Positions 46,710-56,021 of a DNA stretch of 64,000 nucleotides are shown here, in pieces. Both the position numbers and the translations under genes were made by a program. Each line of letters begins with the position of its first letter. The stretch's first letter is position 1. The stretch comes from Deltaproteobacteria bacterium HGW-Deltaproteobacteria-4 (GTDB lineage Bacteria; Desulfobacterota; Desulfuromonadia; Desulfuromonadales; UBA2197). Location of the stretch: positions 1 to 64,000 of the forward strand of contig PHAV01000003.1 of the NCBI GenBank assembly GCA_002841765.1, given 5' to 3'. The notes below the pieces were generated by a model, which worked only from the letters and a program-made list of their open reading frames with translations, was not told where the DNA came from and did no database searches.

Positions 46710-47600
46710 TTAGGTATGGTCAGGGAGGACGATGCCACATTTCTCCAGATAACCCGCCAGATCCGCCGGAAGCGGCACTTCGCAATTGATCGGTTTACCG
46801 CTGCAGGGATCGAGAAAAGCGAGGCGGTGACAATGAAGGAAGAGGCGGGGGAGGTCGGAGGGGTAGGGGCCGCCGTAGCGTTTGTCGCCAAAGAGGGGGT
46901 GGCCGATCTCGGCAAGCTGGCGGCGAATCTGGTGCTGGCGGCCGCTGTGCAGGCGGATCTCCAGGAGCGTCGCCGTGCCGTTACTCGCCAGGGTGCGCAC
47001 GTCGGTGCGGGCGTTCTTCAGCTTGCCCTTGGCCGGAACCAATCCTTGCAACGATTGCTCTCCGCTCATCTCTCCCTGAACCAGGGCAAGATAGGACTTT
47101 TCAACCTGGTCGTCCATGAAGAGTTTGCCGAGGGCGCTGCAGGCCGCCTTCCCTTTGCCGAAGAGGAGGGGACCGCTGGTTTCAAGATCGAGACGATGCA
47201 CCGGGGCGATGGAGAAGCGGTCGCCGCGGTGCTTGAGGAGTTCCTGACAGCGGGCGGTGAGATTGTCAGCTTCATGCCCTTCACTGGCGTGGACCGCCAG
47301 CCCCGGCGGTTTGGCGACGATGAGGAGATCGCGGGTTTCGAAAAGGATCTGCAGGGTCGTCATCGCCAGCAGATCGCGCAGGCGCTTGCTCTCGGGGAGG
47401 AGGATGCGGGCGCCTATCGGCAGACGGGCTTCAGCGTTGAGGATCTGCTCTCCGCGGCAAACCTTCCCCTGGCGCAGGAGTTGCCGCAGATAACTCGCCG
47501 GAGCCAGGGGGATACGGCGCTGCAACAGCACCAGCAAGGGGAGATGTTCCTCCCCTTGCTGGACGGTGAGGGCAAGGGGTGGCGCCGTCGCTTCGTTCAC
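46710..47600 (-). CDS. RluA family pseudouridine synthase
   Basis: A 296-aa enzyme with an S4-like N-terminal segment (SYLRQLLRQGKVCRGE) and the catalytic motif VHRLDLETSGPLLFGK, whose Asp attacks the uridine. Later motifs are EKSYLALVQGE and HSGRQHQIRRQLAEIGHPL, then GDKRYGG. The target (23S rRNA or tRNA) cannot be told from the sequence. The start overlaps the stop of the DUF815 gene by four bases. Confidence 0.92.
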   Translation of the reverse strand: MNEATAPPLALTVQQGEEHLPLLVLLQRRIPLAPASYLRQLLRQGKVCRGEQILNAEARLPIGARILLPESKRLRDLLAMTTLQILFETRDLLIVAKPPGLAVHASEGHEADNLTARCQELLKHRGDRFSIAPVHRLDLETSGPLLFGKGKAACSALGKLFMDDQVEKSYLALVQGEMSGEQSLQGLVPAKGKLKNARTDVRTLASNGTATLLEIRLHSGRQHQIRRQLAEIGHPLFGDKRYGGPYPSDLPRLFLHCHRLAFLDPCSGKPINCEVPLPADLAGYLEKCGIVLPDHT

Positions 47601-48490
47601 TTCGGCATCCGGGCAAGGAGGTAGCGACCGATCCAGTTTTTACTGAACTGGAAGGCGGTCCGTCCGCAGCGTTTGGTCTTTTCGTGCGACCAGTTCATCG
47701 CCGCTTCTTCGAGTTCCTGGCTCCAGGGGATGGTGATCTTTCTCGCCCGACTTTCGCGCTCGATGCAGAGACGCACGGCATCAAGGTAGCGTTCCTGCGA
47801 AAAGATATGGAAAGGGATCCACAGGCCGAAGCGGTCGGAGAGAGACTGCTTCTCTTCCATGACTTCGCCCGGCTGATTTTCGTTATTGACGAAGCGATTG
47901 CCGAGGTTGTCACTTTCGAATTCGGGGATGAGGTAGCGGCGGTTCGAAGTGACGTAGATCAGCACATTCTCCGGGGCGGAGTAGACCGACCCGTCGAGGG
48001 CACTTTTCAGGAGTTTGTAGGTGAGTTCGCCCGCTTCAAAGGTGAGGTCGTCGCAAAGGAGGATGAAGCGATACGGCTCATTCTCGACGGCGTTGAAGAT
48101 GTCGGAGATATAGATCAAATCCTCCTTCTCCACCTGAACGATGCGCAGGCCCTGCGCTGCATAAGCATTGAGGAGGGCCTTGACCAGGGACGATTTGCCG
48201 GTGCCGCGCGAGCCCCAGAGGAGGGCGTTGTTCGCCGGGAATCCGGCCAGAAACTGCCGGGTGTTGCTGTCCATGATCTCTTTCTGTTTGTCGACGCCAA
48301 GGAGTTCGTCCATGGTCGTGGTGTCGGTGACCTTGACCGGTTCGAGATAGCCGGAGAAGGAGTGGCGACGCCAGTTGGCGGCATGACAGGTCGACCAGTC
48401 AACTTTGTTGACGGCTTTGGGCAGGAGCATTTCTACCGAGCTGAGGACACGTTCGATCTGGGCGACAACTTCCGGTTTGAGGCTGAGCAT
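47597..48490 (-). CDS. DUF815 family AAA ATPase
   Basis: A 297-aa ATP-binding protein with Walker A LLWGSRGTGKSSLVKALL (about residues 95-112) and Walker B FILLCDDLTFE (about 142-152), plus ELTYKLLKSALDG and YVTSNRRYL, the DUF815 pattern. The function is unknown; the fold is related to AAA helicase loaders. It is co-transcribed with the pseudouridine synthase gene (four-base overlap). The upstream 277 bases (48491-48767) separate it from a divergent gene, and I see no clear feature in them. Confidence 0.88.
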   Translation of the reverse strand: MLSLKPEVVAQIERVLSSVEMLLPKAVNKVDWSTCHAANWRRHSFSGYLEPVKVTDTTTMDELLGVDKQKEIMDSNTRQFLAGFPANNALLWGSRGTGKSSLVKALLNAYAAQGLRIVQVEKEDLIYISDIFNAVENEPYRFILLCDDLTFEAGELTYKLLKSALDGSVYSAPENVLIYVTSNRRYLIPEFESDNLGNRFVNNENQPGEVMEEKQSLSDRFGLWIPFHIFSQERYLDAVRLCIERESRARKITIPWSQELEEAAMNWSHEKTKRCGRTAFQFSKNWIGRYLLARMPK

Positions 48491-48767
48491 GGGAATCTTC
48501 TCTCTTTAGCGGGAAATGGAGTGAGCGGGCAGTCCGGTGCAGAGTTGGATGAAGCATGGTTAACTCATTGAAAAATACGTATAATCAGGGTCTTGTGTAT
48601 ACGTCAGCCTCGGGGATGCTGTCAAACCAAAAATTGTCAAAAGTTGTTATTTGGGTGGACGCTTCCTTGCTGATTTTATCGCGGTCTTGTGTTATTGCTG
48701 TGCACCGCAATCTGTTATTTATGGTAAATTATCGCAACCGTAACGCCACCGTTCCTCAGGAGTTTTT

Positions 48768-49832
48768 GTGAAACCTGCTACTTCCCGTCCCCTGATCCAT
48801 GTTCTCTCCGTGCTGGTGTTCCTCCTCGCTCTCCCGGCTTGCGATCGTCAAGAGAAAGTGCCGGAACCGGCACCGGTGCCGGCGATCACTGCCCCGCCGG
48901 TACCCGCGTCCCCCCCTGTTGTCATTCCTCCCCCTGCTCCTGTGGTTGTCCCGGCGCCGGCGCTGAAGACCAAGTATCGCGCCGGCGAAGATCCCGATTA
49001 TGCCAAAAGTTGTGGCTGGCCGGTTGTTGATGCCGAACCGTTGCCGGGGGCGATCCTGCCGGAAAAACGGATTGTCGCTTATTATGGCAACCCCCTTTCG
49101 AAGCGGATGGGGGCGCTCGGTGAATTTGAGAAGGGTGACATGTTACGCCGTCTGAATAACGAAGTGCTGCGCTGGGAGGAAGCGGATCCGACCAAACCGG
49201 TGCAGCCGGCCCTGCATCTGATCGCGGTGGTGGCTCAGCCGGAGCCGGGGAAGGCCGGCAAGTACCGGATGGTCATGCCCGACGAGGTGGTGAATCGCGT
49301 CTACGGTTGGGCCAAAGAGGCCAATGCGGTGATGTTTATCGACATTCAGACCGGTCATGACGATATTCGCGTCATCTTGCCGCGCTTTGAGTGGCTACTC
49401 AAAAATCCCGATGTCCACCTCGGCATCGATCCCGAGTTTAATTTGATCGCCAGTGGGGTGGTGCCGGGGAAGAAGGTTGGCACCTACGATGCCGCCGACA
49501 TCAATTATGTCACCGGGTATTTGGCGGGACTGGTCAAGACCTACAACCTCCCCCCCAAGGTGCTGACAGTGCATCGTTTTACCCGCAAGGGAGTGAGCAA
49601 TGCCGACAAGATAGTGCTGCGACCGGAGGTGCAGGTGGTTATGCATATGGATGGCTGGGGGGCGCCGTGGCTGAAGCGCGATACCTACAAGGATTACATT
49701 GTCCAGGAACCGGTGCAGTTTACCGGTTTCAAACTCTTTTATCACAACGATACCAAGAAGGGGGATCCTCTTCTCACTCCCCCGGAAATTCTGCAGCTTC
49801 ATCCGCAGCCGGTTTATATTCAGTACCAGTAA
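48768..49832 (+). CDS. Putative lipoprotein of unknown function
   Basis: A 354-aa protein with a lipoprotein signal: hydrophobic VLSVLVFLLALPAC with the lipobox Cys at about residue 25. A proline/valine-rich linker follows (about 30-65), then a globular domain starting near KRIVAYYGNPLSKRMGALGE. Segments AVMFIDIQTG, DVHLGIDPEFN and VQVVMHMDGWGAPW resemble successive strands of a TIM-barrel, perhaps glycosidase-like, but I cannot name the family. It is likely outer-membrane or periplasmic. Confidence 0.7.
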   Translation: MKPATSRPLIHVLSVLVFLLALPACDRQEKVPEPAPVPAITAPPVPASPPVVIPPPAPVVVPAPALKTKYRAGEDPDYAKSCGWPVVDAEPLPGAILPEKRIVAYYGNPLSKRMGALGEFEKGDMLRRLNNEVLRWEEADPTKPVQPALHLIAVVAQPEPGKAGKYRMVMPDEVVNRVYGWAKEANAVMFIDIQTGHDDIRVILPRFEWLLKNPDVHLGIDPEFNLIASGVVPGKKVGTYDAADINYVTGYLAGLVKTYNLPPKVLTVHRFTRKGVSNADKIVLRPEVQVVMHMDGWGAPWLKRDTYKDYIVQEPVQFTGFKLFYHNDTKKGDPLLTPPEILQLHPQPVYIQYQ

Positions 49833-49876
49833 CCAATCCTAAGGCGAAGGTCGGTTGTTTGAACAGGAGTTGCGGG

Positions 49877-50077
49877 ATGGATGAATGCGGGGAAAGCAGT
49901 CCGTGGATCTGTCATATCTGTGATGCTACGGGACGAGGTGAGGCGCAGGCCTGTGCGCAGTGTTACATGGTGACGTGCCCGAAGCATCTGCAGGCCAGGG
50001 CCGTCTATCATGCCGAGAGCGGTCTATACGAACTGCAGGCTGTTTGTCTGCTCTGTGCGACGCCGGGGCTGCATTAA
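49877..50077 (+). CDS. Small zinc-ribbon-like protein
   Basis: A 66-aa protein with three cysteine pairs: CHIC, CAQC and CLLC, plus CPKH between the last two. The spacing fits one or two structural zinc sites. ATG 49877 follows CAGGAG at 49863-49868. It lies 44 bases after the lipoprotein gene and may be in the same operon. Function is unknown. Confidence 0.65.
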   Translation: MDECGESSPWICHICDATGRGEAQACAQCYMVTCPKHLQARAVYHAESGLYELQAVCLLCATPGLH

Positions 50078-50430
50078 AGGAAGGGCTTTATACGTTCCCT
50101 TTCCATGAGGACCCGCAGGGCCTAAAGGAGGGCCAGGGTGAGACTGAAGATCATCTGCGTTTGGAATCGGCGGCTACGAAGCAGGCGTATGGGATCATAA
50201 AGATTTCCTTTGACAATGGATGAAAATTCAATAAGAATCGGAACCTCTTGATCTGGCAGGGGGGTAACGATGCGATTTTAGAATGATAAATTCATGAACC
50301 GCTTGGCGACCGTCTGTTGTTTGGGCGGTTTTATACTTTCGAATCGGCCGGCATAACGGGGACGGGGAGGAGAATCCCGGCCCGAGATTACAATTCCGAC
50401 TAAGTCGGGACAAGCTACAAAAGGGCCATT
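50078..50430 (+). other. Intergenic region before the orphan secretion-ATPase operon
   Basis: No gene is supported in these 353 bases. A hairpin-like pair AACCGC (50297-50302) and GCGGTT (50325-50330) is followed by TTATA and may be a weak terminator. A second small hairpin, CCGACT-A-AGTCGG (near 50397-50409), lies about 20 bases before the next gene and could influence its translation. I looked for GEMM-type riboswitch features and did not find them. Confidence 0.4.
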
Positions 50431-51576
50431 ATGTTAAATATATTATTCATATCGAGTCATCCCAAGATAGATATCCTCAGAAAAGCTCTCCAGCCTTCAC
50501 TTAAGATCAAGATCGATGTTGTTGGCAACTTTGATATTGGCTTGAAAGAAGTGTTCGATAAACGAGCCGCCTTGGTTTTTATTCAGGACCGGATTGCCGG
50601 CGTGACAGGCGAGAGTGTTGCTCGCCATATCCAATTGCTTCTTGGTTCAGGCGCCCCCTCATTTATCTCTATGCATGATGGTAACCCCAAGGCCAAGCCA
50701 ATCAAGGGACTCTGCAATCATCTGATCGATCTATCACAGGACAATTCAAAACTGTTGGCAGACATTCATGCGACTCTTAAATTGTTTCTGGGAGCACAAT
50801 GGCAGCAGTTTTATGTTCTTCCCAAAGAAAATGTCCCCGATATTATGCCCACACTCGACGGTCCTGAGGGGCAGCGCGTTAATGCGGATAGCTTCAGCTT
50901 CGAGGAATACAGCTTCTCGAATCGGGAAGAGATTTTTGATAACGATGATCAGTTGCCGGAGACTGTTGAATCTGAAGCTTCCACGGAAGCGCCATGGCTG
51001 TTCACGACATCAGCTCTGGATCAATTGAAGAAGGTAATCGCCAGAAAAAAATATCAGGTCATTGCGCTGGCGGTGATACTGGGCTTGATTGGAGTGGGCT
51101 GGTATCTGTTCAAACTGACATCTCATCCGGAAAAAACCGTTGTTAAAGAATCGACCCAGTCTAATACCCCTGCGCCTGTGGCAGTGGCCCCGCTGGCTCA
51201 GGACATATCATCAACACAACGGCCGAAAACGGATGTATTACCCTCATTCATACCACTTGCAGGACATGACCAGGCATTTGCGCTTCAAAATCCTGGCTGG
51301 GAGCGTTATGTCGGAACTGGTTCTGAATTTCGGGTATTTCTTTCTAATGGCAAGATCAAGGCAGTACAGATGCTGGCAACTAATGGCCATGTGATTAGCG
51401 AATCAAGATTGAAAACAATTTTGATTGAACTTACCGGTACCGATGAATACAGTATTTCATCGCATGAACAACAATTTGGATTTCAAGTTTCACGTGCTAC
51501 CGTAACTCCGAAGTCAGATCTGTTAATTTATCGTAAAGAATCTGCGGTGCATGCATTTGTTGTTTCGCTTGACTGA
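50431..51576 (+). CDS. Membrane protein with N-terminal receiver-like domain
   Basis: A 381-aa protein. Residues 1-125 have the strand/helix outline of a response-regulator receiver (NILFISSHPKIDILRKALQ, ALVFIQDRIAG), but the phosphorylated Asp is not clear. One transmembrane helix lies at about 210-227 (VIALAVILGLIGVGWYLF). The outer part (about 270-381) ends in a small domain with VGTGSEFRVFLSNGKIKAVQ. This cytoplasm-to-periplasm layout and the downstream ATPase gene suggest a part of a secretion or pilus-like machine. I do not recognise the family. Confidence 0.65.
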   Translation: MLNILFISSHPKIDILRKALQPSLKIKIDVVGNFDIGLKEVFDKRAALVFIQDRIAGVTGESVARHIQLLLGSGAPSFISMHDGNPKAKPIKGLCNHLIDLSQDNSKLLADIHATLKLFLGAQWQQFYVLPKENVPDIMPTLDGPEGQRVNADSFSFEEYSFSNREEIFDNDDQLPETVESEASTEAPWLFTTSALDQLKKVIARKKYQVIALAVILGLIGVGWYLFKLTSHPEKTVVKESTQSNTPAPVAVAPLAQDISSTQRPKTDVLPSFIPLAGHDQAFALQNPGWERYVGTGSEFRVFLSNGKIKAVQMLATNGHVISESRLKTILIELTGTDEYSISSHEQQFGFQVSRATVTPKSDLLIYRKESAVHAFVVSLD

Positions 51577-51656
51577 TGAAAGTTTTTAGTCCGGGTGTTA
51601 ATGCTTGTTCCTGATACGTTATATTGCTATGAGTGTTTAAATTTATGAGGAGTTTT

Positions 51657-52955
51657 ATGTTTCATTCAGACCGATATTATGGGGCCATGATACTTGTGTC
51701 CGGTTTATTCATGATGTTTACAGTGCTGCCAGTTTATGCCGCAATGGATGCCAGATTTGAACTCGACCCCCGGACTTTAGGTGTTTCTGCAACAGCAATA
51801 AAACCATTGGACTCCGGTAGACAACCTGCCGGTCACCGTAAGGCTAAATCTTCTTCTGCCAGTGAGGGGAAGACTACCCGGGCAGGAGGACAGATTTTAC
51901 GGTTGGAACCTCCGAATACCGAAGATTCCGAACAGGTGGCTGACGTCCAGTTCCGTCAATTCTGGGACAAAATGCTACCACCCTCGGTTGATCAAAAATC
52001 GATTATTTTTCAATCCTCTTTGTATTCCCTGACCTTCGATCCTCAACGTTATCCGATTTATGCCGCTATGAATAATGGCAAAATCCTGGTCGACAAGAAT
52101 GTTTCAATCCCACCTCTGGTAAAATCTTTGATCTCGGAAAAAGATCCCTCGATTCGAATTGTTTCTGAATCTCCACTTAATCGGAAACGCTTTCTTTCGG
52201 CTATGTTCAATTCTGCGGGGTTCTATTCTGTTGAAGAAAACTTCAGTATGGATTTTGGCTCAGACCCTAGGCTGACGATTCACTCTGATTTTAAAATAGA
52301 GAAGGCTCCAGAGAGTGTCTTCAATCAGGATATCTTGTTGATGAATGCAGGTCTTAACTCTTTTCCGATAGTTATCAGCGAGTTCCTGAAAAAAGAGGGC
52401 TTTGTGGTGAAGGAACCCTTTTCTTCTCCCAAACCTGTCACTTTTACGACCGGTCGACTGCTCCAGGTAACCTCAAAAATACAGTCTGATATTATTGATG
52501 CCCTGCTTTCATCCATTTCCATTGTACCGGATAAGGACCGAACCCTGGATGTATTTGCTGCAGATAATAACGGCATTTTCCTTTCGGTAAAGGCGGAACG
52601 CTATTTTGAGCATGAAGGACGGCGTTATTTTGTAACTAATTTCGATGGCGACCCTGTAACGTATACCCTGTATCGAATTCTGGAGACCAAAGGTTATCGG
52701 GTTGTAATTTTGGAAGCAAAGGACGATTTCCGCAAGGTGTCCGAGAAACTTTTGAACGGCTTGCGAATCCCTGGCATCTATGCCCAGCATGAAATAAATT
52801 TTGACCAGAAGGCCAACTTTTCACTTCATATGACCGGCATCAAGCTTGAGAGCCCTGATTACCCTGGCGCAGGCATCTTCCTGACCAATCTTGAGTTGGA
52901 TCGTGTCATTCTTGATCTTTTTTCGGAGAATGGATATATCATCGTTACCAAATGA
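51657..52955 (+). CDS. Secreted protein with four internal repeats
   Basis: A 432-aa protein with an N-terminal signal (MILVSGLFMMFTVLPVYA, ending near residue 25). After a basic linker come four similar segments of about 75 residues, near 97-175, 176-255, 277-355 and 359-432. Each has a helix, a strand pair with G-x-F-L/I, and an end like LFSENGYIIV, LETKGYRVVI or LKKEGFVVKE. The family is unknown. Of the possible starts (GTG 51633, ATG 51645, ATG 51657) I chose 51657, which follows TGAGGAG. It is flanked by the membrane protein and the GspE-like ATPase. Confidence 0.65.
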   Translation: MFHSDRYYGAMILVSGLFMMFTVLPVYAAMDARFELDPRTLGVSATAIKPLDSGRQPAGHRKAKSSSASEGKTTRAGGQILRLEPPNTEDSEQVADVQFRQFWDKMLPPSVDQKSIIFQSSLYSLTFDPQRYPIYAAMNNGKILVDKNVSIPPLVKSLISEKDPSIRIVSESPLNRKRFLSAMFNSAGFYSVEENFSMDFGSDPRLTIHSDFKIEKAPESVFNQDILLMNAGLNSFPIVISEFLKKEGFVVKEPFSSPKPVTFTTGRLLQVTSKIQSDIIDALLSSISIVPDKDRTLDVFAADNNGIFLSVKAERYFEHEGRRYFVTNFDGDPVTYTLYRILETKGYRVVILEAKDDFRKVSEKLLNGLRIPGIYAQHEINFDQKANFSLHMTGIKLESPDYPGAGIFLTNLELDRVILDLFSENGYIIVTK

Positions 52956-53045
52956 AAGAATTTATGGATTTCTGCTAGCAACGCTCGTGCTTAGGTTCGG
53001 GCGTTTATATTTTGAGCAGTAAATACATATGTGGAGTTGTTTAGT

Positions 53046-54983
53046 ATGAGCGAAAAAAAAGTCGGTGAGTTGCTGCTTGAGCAGAAACTGATCTCTGTTG
53101 AGCATTTGCAGGAAGCGCTTGATCTGCAGAAGATTTTTCCCGATCTACCGATTGGTCAATTGCTCTGCAAGCTTGGCTTTGTCAAGGAGAGCGACCTCAG
53201 TTTTGTTCTTGATCAAAAAAACAAGCGGCTCATGCTGACAGATATTTTCCTGAAGGGAGAAGTGATAAATCAGCAGAAGCTTTCACATGCACGACAAATA
53301 AGTAAGCAAAACGACATTCCCATCGAAAAAGCTCTTCTTAAACTTGGATATATTGATGAGGAGCAGATGGCCCGTGCCGTTTCCAGTCAGTATGATCTAC
53401 CCTTTGTATCGCTCAAGAACATTGATCTGGATGTTTCCCTCGCTCAGTACATCAGTGCCATCTATGCCCAAAAACAGATGATGGTGCCTATTTCAAAAAT
53501 TGGCAACACTCTCACTCTGGCAATGGCGGCGCCTCTTAGTACTCATGTCATCAGGGAACTGGAAGACGGCATTCGCCTTAGAATCATTCCGGCCATTGCA
53601 ACGCAAACCAGCATCTATTCCGCACTGAAGCGTCTCTATAATTCTGACATTGCAGGCAGTATTCCTTCAGCATTTGAAGAGGTTAATCTGGATATCGTTC
53701 CAGACAGTATTGATAAATTGCTCAGCAGAATGTCTGCCAACGAAGAGCCAGAGGTTGAAGAAGAGATCAAAAAGGTTACTGAAAAGGATAGTGTCATTGT
53801 CAAGTTGGTCAACAAAATCGTCTATGATGCTTATATGAGCAAAGCGTCCGACATTCACATAGAACCGTATCCGGGAAAGAAGGATATCATTGTTCGCACT
53901 CGTATTGATGGACAGTGCTCCATCTATCAGCAGATCCCGTACAAATACAAGTTCGCCATACCATCTCGAATAAAAATCATGGCTGAACTGGATATTGCTG
54001 AACGCCGCAAACCTCAGGACGGCAAGATCGATTTTAAAAAATTCGGACCGTTGAACATTGATTTGCGCGTAGCCACAATGCCAACGGTTGGCGGCCTTGA
54101 AGATGTGGTCATCCGTGTGCTCACTAGCGGTGACCTGATTTCATTTCATCAACTGGGACTATCAAATCGTGACTTGCAGGTTTTTGATAATGCTATCAAA
54201 AGCCCATATGGGCTTATTCTTCTTGTAGGACCGACCGGATCGGGCAAGACAACCACTCTTCATTCCGGCCTTGCAATCATCAATCAGAGTACCCGGAAGA
54301 TTTGGACAGCAGAGGATCCGGTTGAGATTACACAATCCGGATTGCGTCAGGTACAGGTCAATCCACGCATTGGATTTACCTTTGCTGCGGCTCTGCGATC
54401 TTTTTTGCGGCTTGATCCGGATGTTATTATGGTAGGCGAGATGCGTGATGAAGAGACGGCCAGCATTGCCATTGAAGCCTCATTAACAGGTCACCTGGTT
54501 TTTTCAACTTTACATACAAATTCGGCTCCCGAGACTGTGACACGTCTTCTGGAAATGGGGCTTGACCCCTATGGATTTTCTGACTCGTTGCTGTGTGTTA
54601 TGGCCCAGAGATTGGTGCGACGTCTCTGTGACGAATGTATGGAGAGTTTCCAGCCGGAGGAGGCTGAGGTCGACGAGTTGATCGAGGAGTACGGTCGTGC
54701 TGATTTTGCCTCTACCGGGCTTGGACGGGATGATATCAACATGTCAAGGGCTGTCGGTTGTGATCGCTGTGGTCATTCCGGATACCGTGGCAGGTCGGGT
54801 ATTTATGAGGTGCTGGAGTGTACCCCCAAGCTCAAGGGACTTATCAAGAGGCGAGCCGACACGGACAGTGTCCTTGAACAAGCAAAGTGTGATGGTATGA
54901 CTACTCTCAAGCAGGATGGTATCCTTAAGGTGTTTAAGGGCCTGACGGATATACATGAAGTGCGGAGAGTGTGCATCAAGTAA
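53046..54983 (+). CDS. GspE/PilB-type secretion ATPase
   Basis: A 645-aa ATPase. Two N-terminal MshEN-like repeats (VGELLLEQKLISVEHLQEAL ... and IEKALLKLGYIDEEQMARAV) precede the core. The core has Walker A LLVGPTGSGKTTTLHSG (about residues 393-409), an Asp box near EDPVEITQSGLRQVQVN, Walker B DPDVIMVGEMRDEETA and a zinc-binding pair LCDEC/CDRC (about 528-576). MshEN repeats in related ATPases bind cyclic di-GMP. No GspF/PilC, pilin or secretin gene lies nearby, so its machine is elsewhere or unusual. ATG 53046 is chosen over the in-frame GTG 53031. Confidence 0.92.
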   Translation: MSEKKVGELLLEQKLISVEHLQEALDLQKIFPDLPIGQLLCKLGFVKESDLSFVLDQKNKRLMLTDIFLKGEVINQQKLSHARQISKQNDIPIEKALLKLGYIDEEQMARAVSSQYDLPFVSLKNIDLDVSLAQYISAIYAQKQMMVPISKIGNTLTLAMAAPLSTHVIRELEDGIRLRIIPAIATQTSIYSALKRLYNSDIAGSIPSAFEEVNLDIVPDSIDKLLSRMSANEEPEVEEEIKKVTEKDSVIVKLVNKIVYDAYMSKASDIHIEPYPGKKDIIVRTRIDGQCSIYQQIPYKYKFAIPSRIKIMAELDIAERRKPQDGKIDFKKFGPLNIDLRVATMPTVGGLEDVVIRVLTSGDLISFHQLGLSNRDLQVFDNAIKSPYGLILLVGPTGSGKTTTLHSGLAIINQSTRKIWTAEDPVEITQSGLRQVQVNPRIGFTFAAALRSFLRLDPDVIMVGEMRDEETASIAIEASLTGHLVFSTLHTNSAPETVTRLLEMGLDPYGFSDSLLCVMAQRLVRRLCDECMESFQPEEAEVDELIEEYGRADFASTGLGRDDINMSRAVGCDRCGHSGYRGRSGIYEVLECTPKLKGLIKRRADTDSVLEQAKCDGMTTLKQDGILKVFKGLTDIHEVRRVCIK

Positions 54984-55058
54984 AATAGCTCCGGCACGTT
55001 TACGGTGAGCTTGTCGAGCCAAAGCTATTATTTAAGTGATTTTTGGCAACCGCTGGGA

Positions 55059-56021
55059 TTACAACCAGCCCTTGCGTTTGAAGTACCAGTACGGCGCAAT
55101 GCCGGAGATCAGCATCAGCCCCAGCGCCCAGAGATAACCGAATTGCCATTGCAGCTCGGGAAAGGCTTGAAAGTTCATGCCATAGATGCTTGCCACCATG
55201 GTAGGCGGCAGAAAGACCACCGCAGCAATCGAAAAGATCTTGATGACTTTATTCTGTTCGATGTTGATAAAACCCTGCGCCGCGTCCATCAAAAAGTTGA
55301 TCTTTTCAAAGAGGAAGGTCGTATGGGACAGGAGACTTTCCACATCGCGGAGGATATCGCTGGCTGCGGCAAAGTGATCGGCCGAGTAGCGCTGGTGTTT
55401 CTGTAAAAAGGAGATTGAGCGCTGCGTATCCATCAAGCACAGGCGGACTTTTCCGTTACTGTTCTCGTAACGGGCGAGATCGCCGATCGCTTCCTCCAGA
55501 TGACCTTCCGCCCCTTCCGCTTCCTCCAGAACCATCTCGCTGACCTTTTCCAGTTCCCGATGAATATCTTCCAAAATATCCGCGAGATTTTCGACCTTGT
55601 TTTCGAAGATCGAGAGGAGGAATTCCAGGGGGCTGCTCGCTTCAATCTGTCCGCGGCGGACGCGCATGCGCAACAGCCGGAAATCGGGGGAATCCTCATC
55701 GCGGAGGGAGATCAGGCGGTCGGGTTGGAGGATAAAGGCGACCGTTACATTGATGTGGCGGCCTTCGCTCTGGCCGAGGAAGAGGGAGTGGACGTGCAGT
55801 CCGGCGCCGTCAATAAAGTAGCGGGCTGATGATTCGATCTCTCCGACGTCGTCTGATTCGGGGAGTTCCGTCCGCAGATACTGTTCGAGCTGATCCCGCT
55901 CTTCCTCGGTCGGATCGAGAACGTCGATCCAGGTGGCAGCGGTGATGGTCTCCGCGAGCTCTTCGCCGGCAAAGCGAATCTCGTTGACCCGGTTATCTTG
56001 AAAGTTGAAGGCACGCAGCAT
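55059..56021 (-). CDS. corA: CorA family magnesium/cobalt transporter
   Basis: A 320-aa ion channel with a long cytoplasmic alpha/beta N-terminal domain and two C-terminal helices: KIFSIAAVVFLPPTMVASIY, then the signature GMNF, and LWALGLMLISGIAPYWYF followed by the basic tail KRKGWL. The segment EKINFLMDAAQGFINIEQNK before the first helix is typical. It faces the secretion-ATPase gene; 54984-55058 holds only a short spacer. Confidence 0.95.
   Translation of the reverse strand: MLRAFNFQDNRVNEIRFAGEELAETITAATWIDVLDPTEEERDQLEQYLRTELPESDDVGEIESSARYFIDGAGLHVHSLFLGQSEGRHINVTVAFILQPDRLISLRDEDSPDFRLLRMRVRRGQIEASSPLEFLLSIFENKVENLADILEDIHRELEKVSEMVLEEAEGAEGHLEEAIGDLARYENSNGKVRLCLMDTQRSISFLQKHQRYSADHFAAASDILRDVESLLSHTTFLFEKINFLMDAAQGFINIEQNKVIKIFSIAAVVFLPPTMVASIYGMNFQAFPELQWQFGYLWALGLMLISGIAPYWYFKRKGWL

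Noticed and set aside
46674-48571. Two long plus-strand frames opposite the RluA and DUF815 genes
   Set aside because: The minus-strand proteins carry clear catalytic and Walker motifs; the plus-strand frames carry none.
48556-48771. 71-aa plus-strand frame before the lipoprotein gene
   Set aside because: It overlaps the lipoprotein start, has no good ribosome-binding site and no resemblance to any protein I know.
50258-50277. Sigma-54 promoter (TGGCA ... TGC)
   Set aside because: The distance between the GG and GC elements is about five bases too long for sigma-54.
50230-50430. Cyclic di-GMP (GEMM) riboswitch before the orphan secretion operon
   Set aside because: Geobacter-like bacteria often have these, and GG-rich hairpins are present, but the conserved GEMM core segments are not found.
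55000-55020. Dispersed repeat with GAGCTTGTCGAGCC
   Set aside because: Only a single short piece is visible between the ATPase gene and corA, so I cannot define an element.
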